Shown here: positions 3,286-5,683 of the stretch, in pieces | Position numbering within the stretch: position 1 is the first letter of the stretch | Layout of the letters: each line of letters starts with the position of its first letter | Source of the DNA: Deltaproteobacteria bacterium | Lineage (GTDB): Bacteria; UBA10199; DSSB01 | DNA length: 5,683 nucleotides | Direction of reading: 5' to 3' | Assembly (NCBI GenBank): GCA_021772695.1 | Contig: JAJFLL010000330.1 | Coordinates: 1-5,683, forward strand | Program-made: the position numbers and the translations under genes | The notes under the pieces: model-generated | Told to the model about the DNA's origin: nothing | Database searches by the model: none | What the model saw: only the letters and a program-made list of their open reading frames with translations

Positions 3286-5683
3286 ATGAAACCAAGAGCC
3301 TTAAGCGTTAGGGAGAATTTTCCAAGTTTATCGCAAGGTTCTTCTCATAGTTTTTCAAATTCATTCATAGGTGCTGAGCACGTCTTGCCATTGTATCTAA
3401 GTTTTGTGGTTCAAGAGCAACCTGCTCTAAGAAATAGACTAGAGCGTGATTGTTCGCGTTTATTATCCCCTCCACATTCCGCTCAGGAAATGGATCAATA
3501 TTTAACTCGATTCGGTGTGTCCCTTAGGAATGTTGCCATGGATCGAATTTTACGAAACCTTTCCAACGAAACCCAGCCGGAATTGTACTTTGATGATTTA
3601 AGGAATTTAGCAGGAGAGTTTAAAACTCATGGGCGGGTACAACAAGCCTATTTGATTTACCAATACCTAGAACAATTGGCAGACCAAGTACCTTTTAATA
3701 CTGTCGTAAGTGAAACTGATTTAAAGCAAATTCAAGTAGAGATTCGATTAATTGATGGCCGGACCGAAACTATTCCGTGGACCAGAAGTTTGGAACATCA
3801 CTTTGAAACCATGGATGAGTTTGTTTTGGCCGACGACGTCTCTTTATTAGGGGCGAATCTTGGAGTCGCTACCATCCTCAGTTCACTCTTCCGTCCTCTA
3901 AGGCCTATAGCTGCTTTGGGAGTTAAGTGGCTCTCCAAGCCTATGGTAAGTGCGGTCTTGATTTCAGCTAGCGGATTGCAGCTATACAACCAATTCCCTG
4001 AGGCTACTGCCTCATGGAATCGGCTGAGAGGAGTTTCCCATGAAACGGGGGGCCAACGTTTTGTATCGGGATTATTTCTTGGCTCCTATTTGCTACATGG
4101 TTTGAGTACGCTGATCGGAATGGGTAGTTTTGTGGCCGGCGCCCATCGGTTTCAGCAATACCGGCGCTGGGCCTTGTCCCAGGGCTATACTCCGGGTCAT
4201 GTCAATCGGGTGGGCCTGATTTATGCCGATGCCGCAAGAAGGGCCTTCGAAGATCCATTGGTTTGGGCCCATTGGGGTGCCTCAGGATTAAATACTGGTA
4301 CTTGGGCTAGGCCAATCGCCCAGGGTGTGGGGCTTTGGACCCATCGAATCCTACTTGGCGGCTCTGCATTATTGGGAGGCGGCCAATTTTTATCGGGTAT
4401 GGCCCAAGATCGGAACCATGAAAATGGAATCACCTGGTCGAGTACTGTATCAAGATTGGCTTACCTCGGAATGGATATGTCTCCCGCCGTTACCATGATT
4501 TTATACCGGGCGGGTCGCGGGAATCGAAACTTTGATTTGGGCCCGGCCTTGAGCCAAGAGTTGACGGAAGCTCAGTATCGAGAGAAATCCCTTCGAGCCA
4601 AGGTATTGGACCGCATTGAAGAAGGCCTGTTTCCCTTGAGTCATGGCCAAGAGTGGGAGTTCTTACAACAAGGACAACGAGATTTAAAAAACGTTCGGTC
4701 CATGCTGGACACGGCAAGTATGCTCGAACCCTTGAAGGCCCAATCATTCTCTGAGGGTGCTTTTGCTTCGAAAACATTCACTGCGGATCTGCCTGCGATT
4801 AGCCGAAGAACCAATTTTTCCCCAGAATCCTTGTATCCCCATTGGACCTCATTTGATTTAAGTCGTGATTTGGCAAAGATGCCTTTAGCCGAGGTTCATC
4901 AGGTGTATGCAAAAGGTAAACTGGCTCCCAGTGGAGTATTGCAATTAATTTGGCGCCATCCGGCCATTAGAAACTCCGCAATATTTCCTCGCCGTCTGGA
5001 TCAAGGTGCCTTGAGAGAACAGCTATATTCTTGGGCTCGTCAAAGCGATGAGCGTTTCCAAATGGGTGGTCTTTGGGTGAGGCCCCTAGAAGGAATCTTT
5101 GTTGCGGTAAAAGATTTATTTCCCGGCTCCGACGGCATCATGATGATGGGGAGTAAAACCTCTAGAATAGTTGGAGTGGGTGAGTCCCCCATCTTGACCC
5201 GTTTGCGTGAACTAGGGGCGATACCATTTCCCGTCGGCATGGTGGCTGCGGCCAACGGTGGTTCTGGGATGCATGCGGGGTTTGGCTATATTCCCCATCC
5301 CACCCGAGAAGGATTTGATCCGGCCGGTTCCTCTTCGGGTACGGCCTACGTAGTAGGTCTGAAGGATTTTCCCGTTTCCGTTGGAATCGGAACCGATACC
5401 GGAGGATCCGTCATCGCTCCGGCTGGGGCCGTGGGACTTAACGGTTGGGTTCCACCCCGTGGATATTTATCCACTAAAAATATGGTTCCTTTTGATACGG
5501 CTTTGGATCGAGTAGGTGTGCTTTCCCAGCATCCAAAAGATTCGATAAACTTGGTTCGTCTCTTAAGACAGGAGGTTAGTGGTGACCCTCATCTTCTTCC
5601 CCTCCATGATTTCAGTGCGGCACCTGACGTGAATCCTCAGGTGGTTTTTCTGGAGAGTGTGCTGCGTCACTCCACTCCCGAAT
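3286..5683 (+). CDS. Large amidase-signature hydrolase with long N-terminal extension (partial)
   Basis: The frame is open from ATG 3286 to the window end, giving 799 residues with no stop. The C-terminal part, from about residue 533, is an amidase-signature (AS) domain, a family that hydrolyses amide bonds with a Ser/cis-Ser/Lys triad. It opens with the family-like GKLAPSGVLQLI. K609 lies in GIFVAVKDLF, the cis-Ser candidates are in PAGSSSGTA (682-684), and nucleophile S708 is in GTDTGGSV. MVPFDTALDRVG further on also fits the family. Differences are a two-residue longer gap between the Ser motifs, Ile710 where GGSIR has Arg, and a rearranged GLKPT region (GLNGWVPPRG). The ~530-residue N-terminus is unrecognised. 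It has no signal peptide, one TPR-like helix pair (~105-136), and hydrophobic Gly/Ala-rich segments at ~187-230, 259-286, 345-373 and 391-407, so it may associate with membranes. The start is moderately supported. The substrate is unknown, and roughly 150-200 residues of a usual AS domain should lie beyond the window. Confidence 0.85.
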   Translation, partial: MKPRALSVRENFPSLSQGSSHSFSNSFIGAEHVLPLYLSFVVQEQPALRNRLERDCSRLLSPPHSAQEMDQYLTRFGVSLRNVAMDRILRNLSNETQPELYFDDLRNLAGEFKTHGRVQQAYLIYQYLEQLADQVPFNTVVSETDLKQIQVEIRLIDGRTETIPWTRSLEHHFETMDEFVLADDVSLLGANLGVATILSSLFRPLRPIAALGVKWLSKPMVSAVLISASGLQLYNQFPEATASWNRLRGVSHETGGQRFVSGLFLGSYLLHGLSTLIGMGSFVAGAHRFQQYRRWALSQGYTPGHVNRVGLIYADAARRAFEDPLVWAHWGASGLNTGTWARPIAQGVGLWTHRILLGGSALLGGGQFLSGMAQDRNHENGITWSSTVSRLAYLGMDMSPAVTMILYRAGRGNRNFDLGPALSQELTEAQYREKSLRAKVLDRIEEGLFPLSHGQEWEFLQQGQRDLKNVRSMLDTASMLEPLKAQSFSEGAFASKTFTADLPAISRRTNFSPESLYPHWTSFDLSRDLAKMPLAEVHQVYAKGKLAPSGVLQLIWRHPAIRNSAIFPRRLDQGALREQLYSWARQSDERFQMGGLWVRPLEGIFVAVKDLFPGSDGIMMMGSKTSRIVGVGESPILTRLRELGAIPFPVGMVAAANGGSGMHAGFGYIPHPTREGFDPAGSSSGTAYVVGLKDFPVSVGIGTDTGGSVIAPAGAVGLNGWVPPRGYLSTKNMVPFDTALDRVGVLSQHPKDSINLVRLLRQEVSGDPHLLPLHDFSAAPDVNPQVVFLESVLRHSTPE

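Noticed and set aside
4490..4777. Minus-strand open frame of 95 codons within the amidase-like gene
   Set aside because: It is opposite a continuous plus-strand reading frame, is Pro/Arg-rich as expected for a shadow frame, and has no recognisable domain.
3286..5683. Naming the AS gene gatA
   Set aside because: The long extension, divergent motifs around the active site and absence of gatB/gatC neighbours do not support a tRNA amidotransferase subunit.

Overview
The window looks like chromosomal DNA of a Gram-negative-type bacterium. The evidence is a Sec-exported membrane protein of the HupE/UreJ_2 family, a small exported Cys/Lys/Asp-rich peptide, classical Shine-Dalgarno (SD) sites and an intrinsic terminator. 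Nothing fixes the taxon. A member of the old 'delta' group, such as Bdellovibrionota, is a guess from overall style only. There is no rRNA, tRNA, CRISPR array, insertion sequence or phage gene.

Layout: (1) 13-660, minus strand: a 215-residue protein of unknown function. Its SD lies inside a predicted leader hairpin, and a GGCACCTC repeat further upstream could also pair with it. (2) 661-917: intergenic, with a possible promoter and no convincing terminator. (3) 918-2723, minus strand: a two-gene unit with trehalose-6-phosphatase (otsB) first, and a HupE/UreJ_2 membrane protein whose ATG directly follows the otsB TAA. (4) 2785-2981, minus strand: a 50-codon exported peptide gene with a near-ideal SD and its own strong terminator, which isolates it from otsB. 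(5) 2982-3285: divergent intergenic region with a TATAAT box, a leader hairpin and an oddly placed strong SD. (6) 3286 to the window end, plus strand: a large open frame (799 codons visible, no stop) ending in an amidase-signature (AS) hydrolase domain. About 530 residues precede that domain, with a TPR-like motif and several hydrophobic Gly-rich segments.

The genes do not form one obvious pathway. OtsB has no visible OtsA partner, and its coupling to a HupE/UreJ_2 protein is not explained by known trehalose biology. The most unusual items are the AS protein, for its long extension and its divergent residues around a retained Ser/Ser/Lys triad, and the two leader regions where SD sequences can pair with upstream complements. 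I see no clear evidence of a complete new system.
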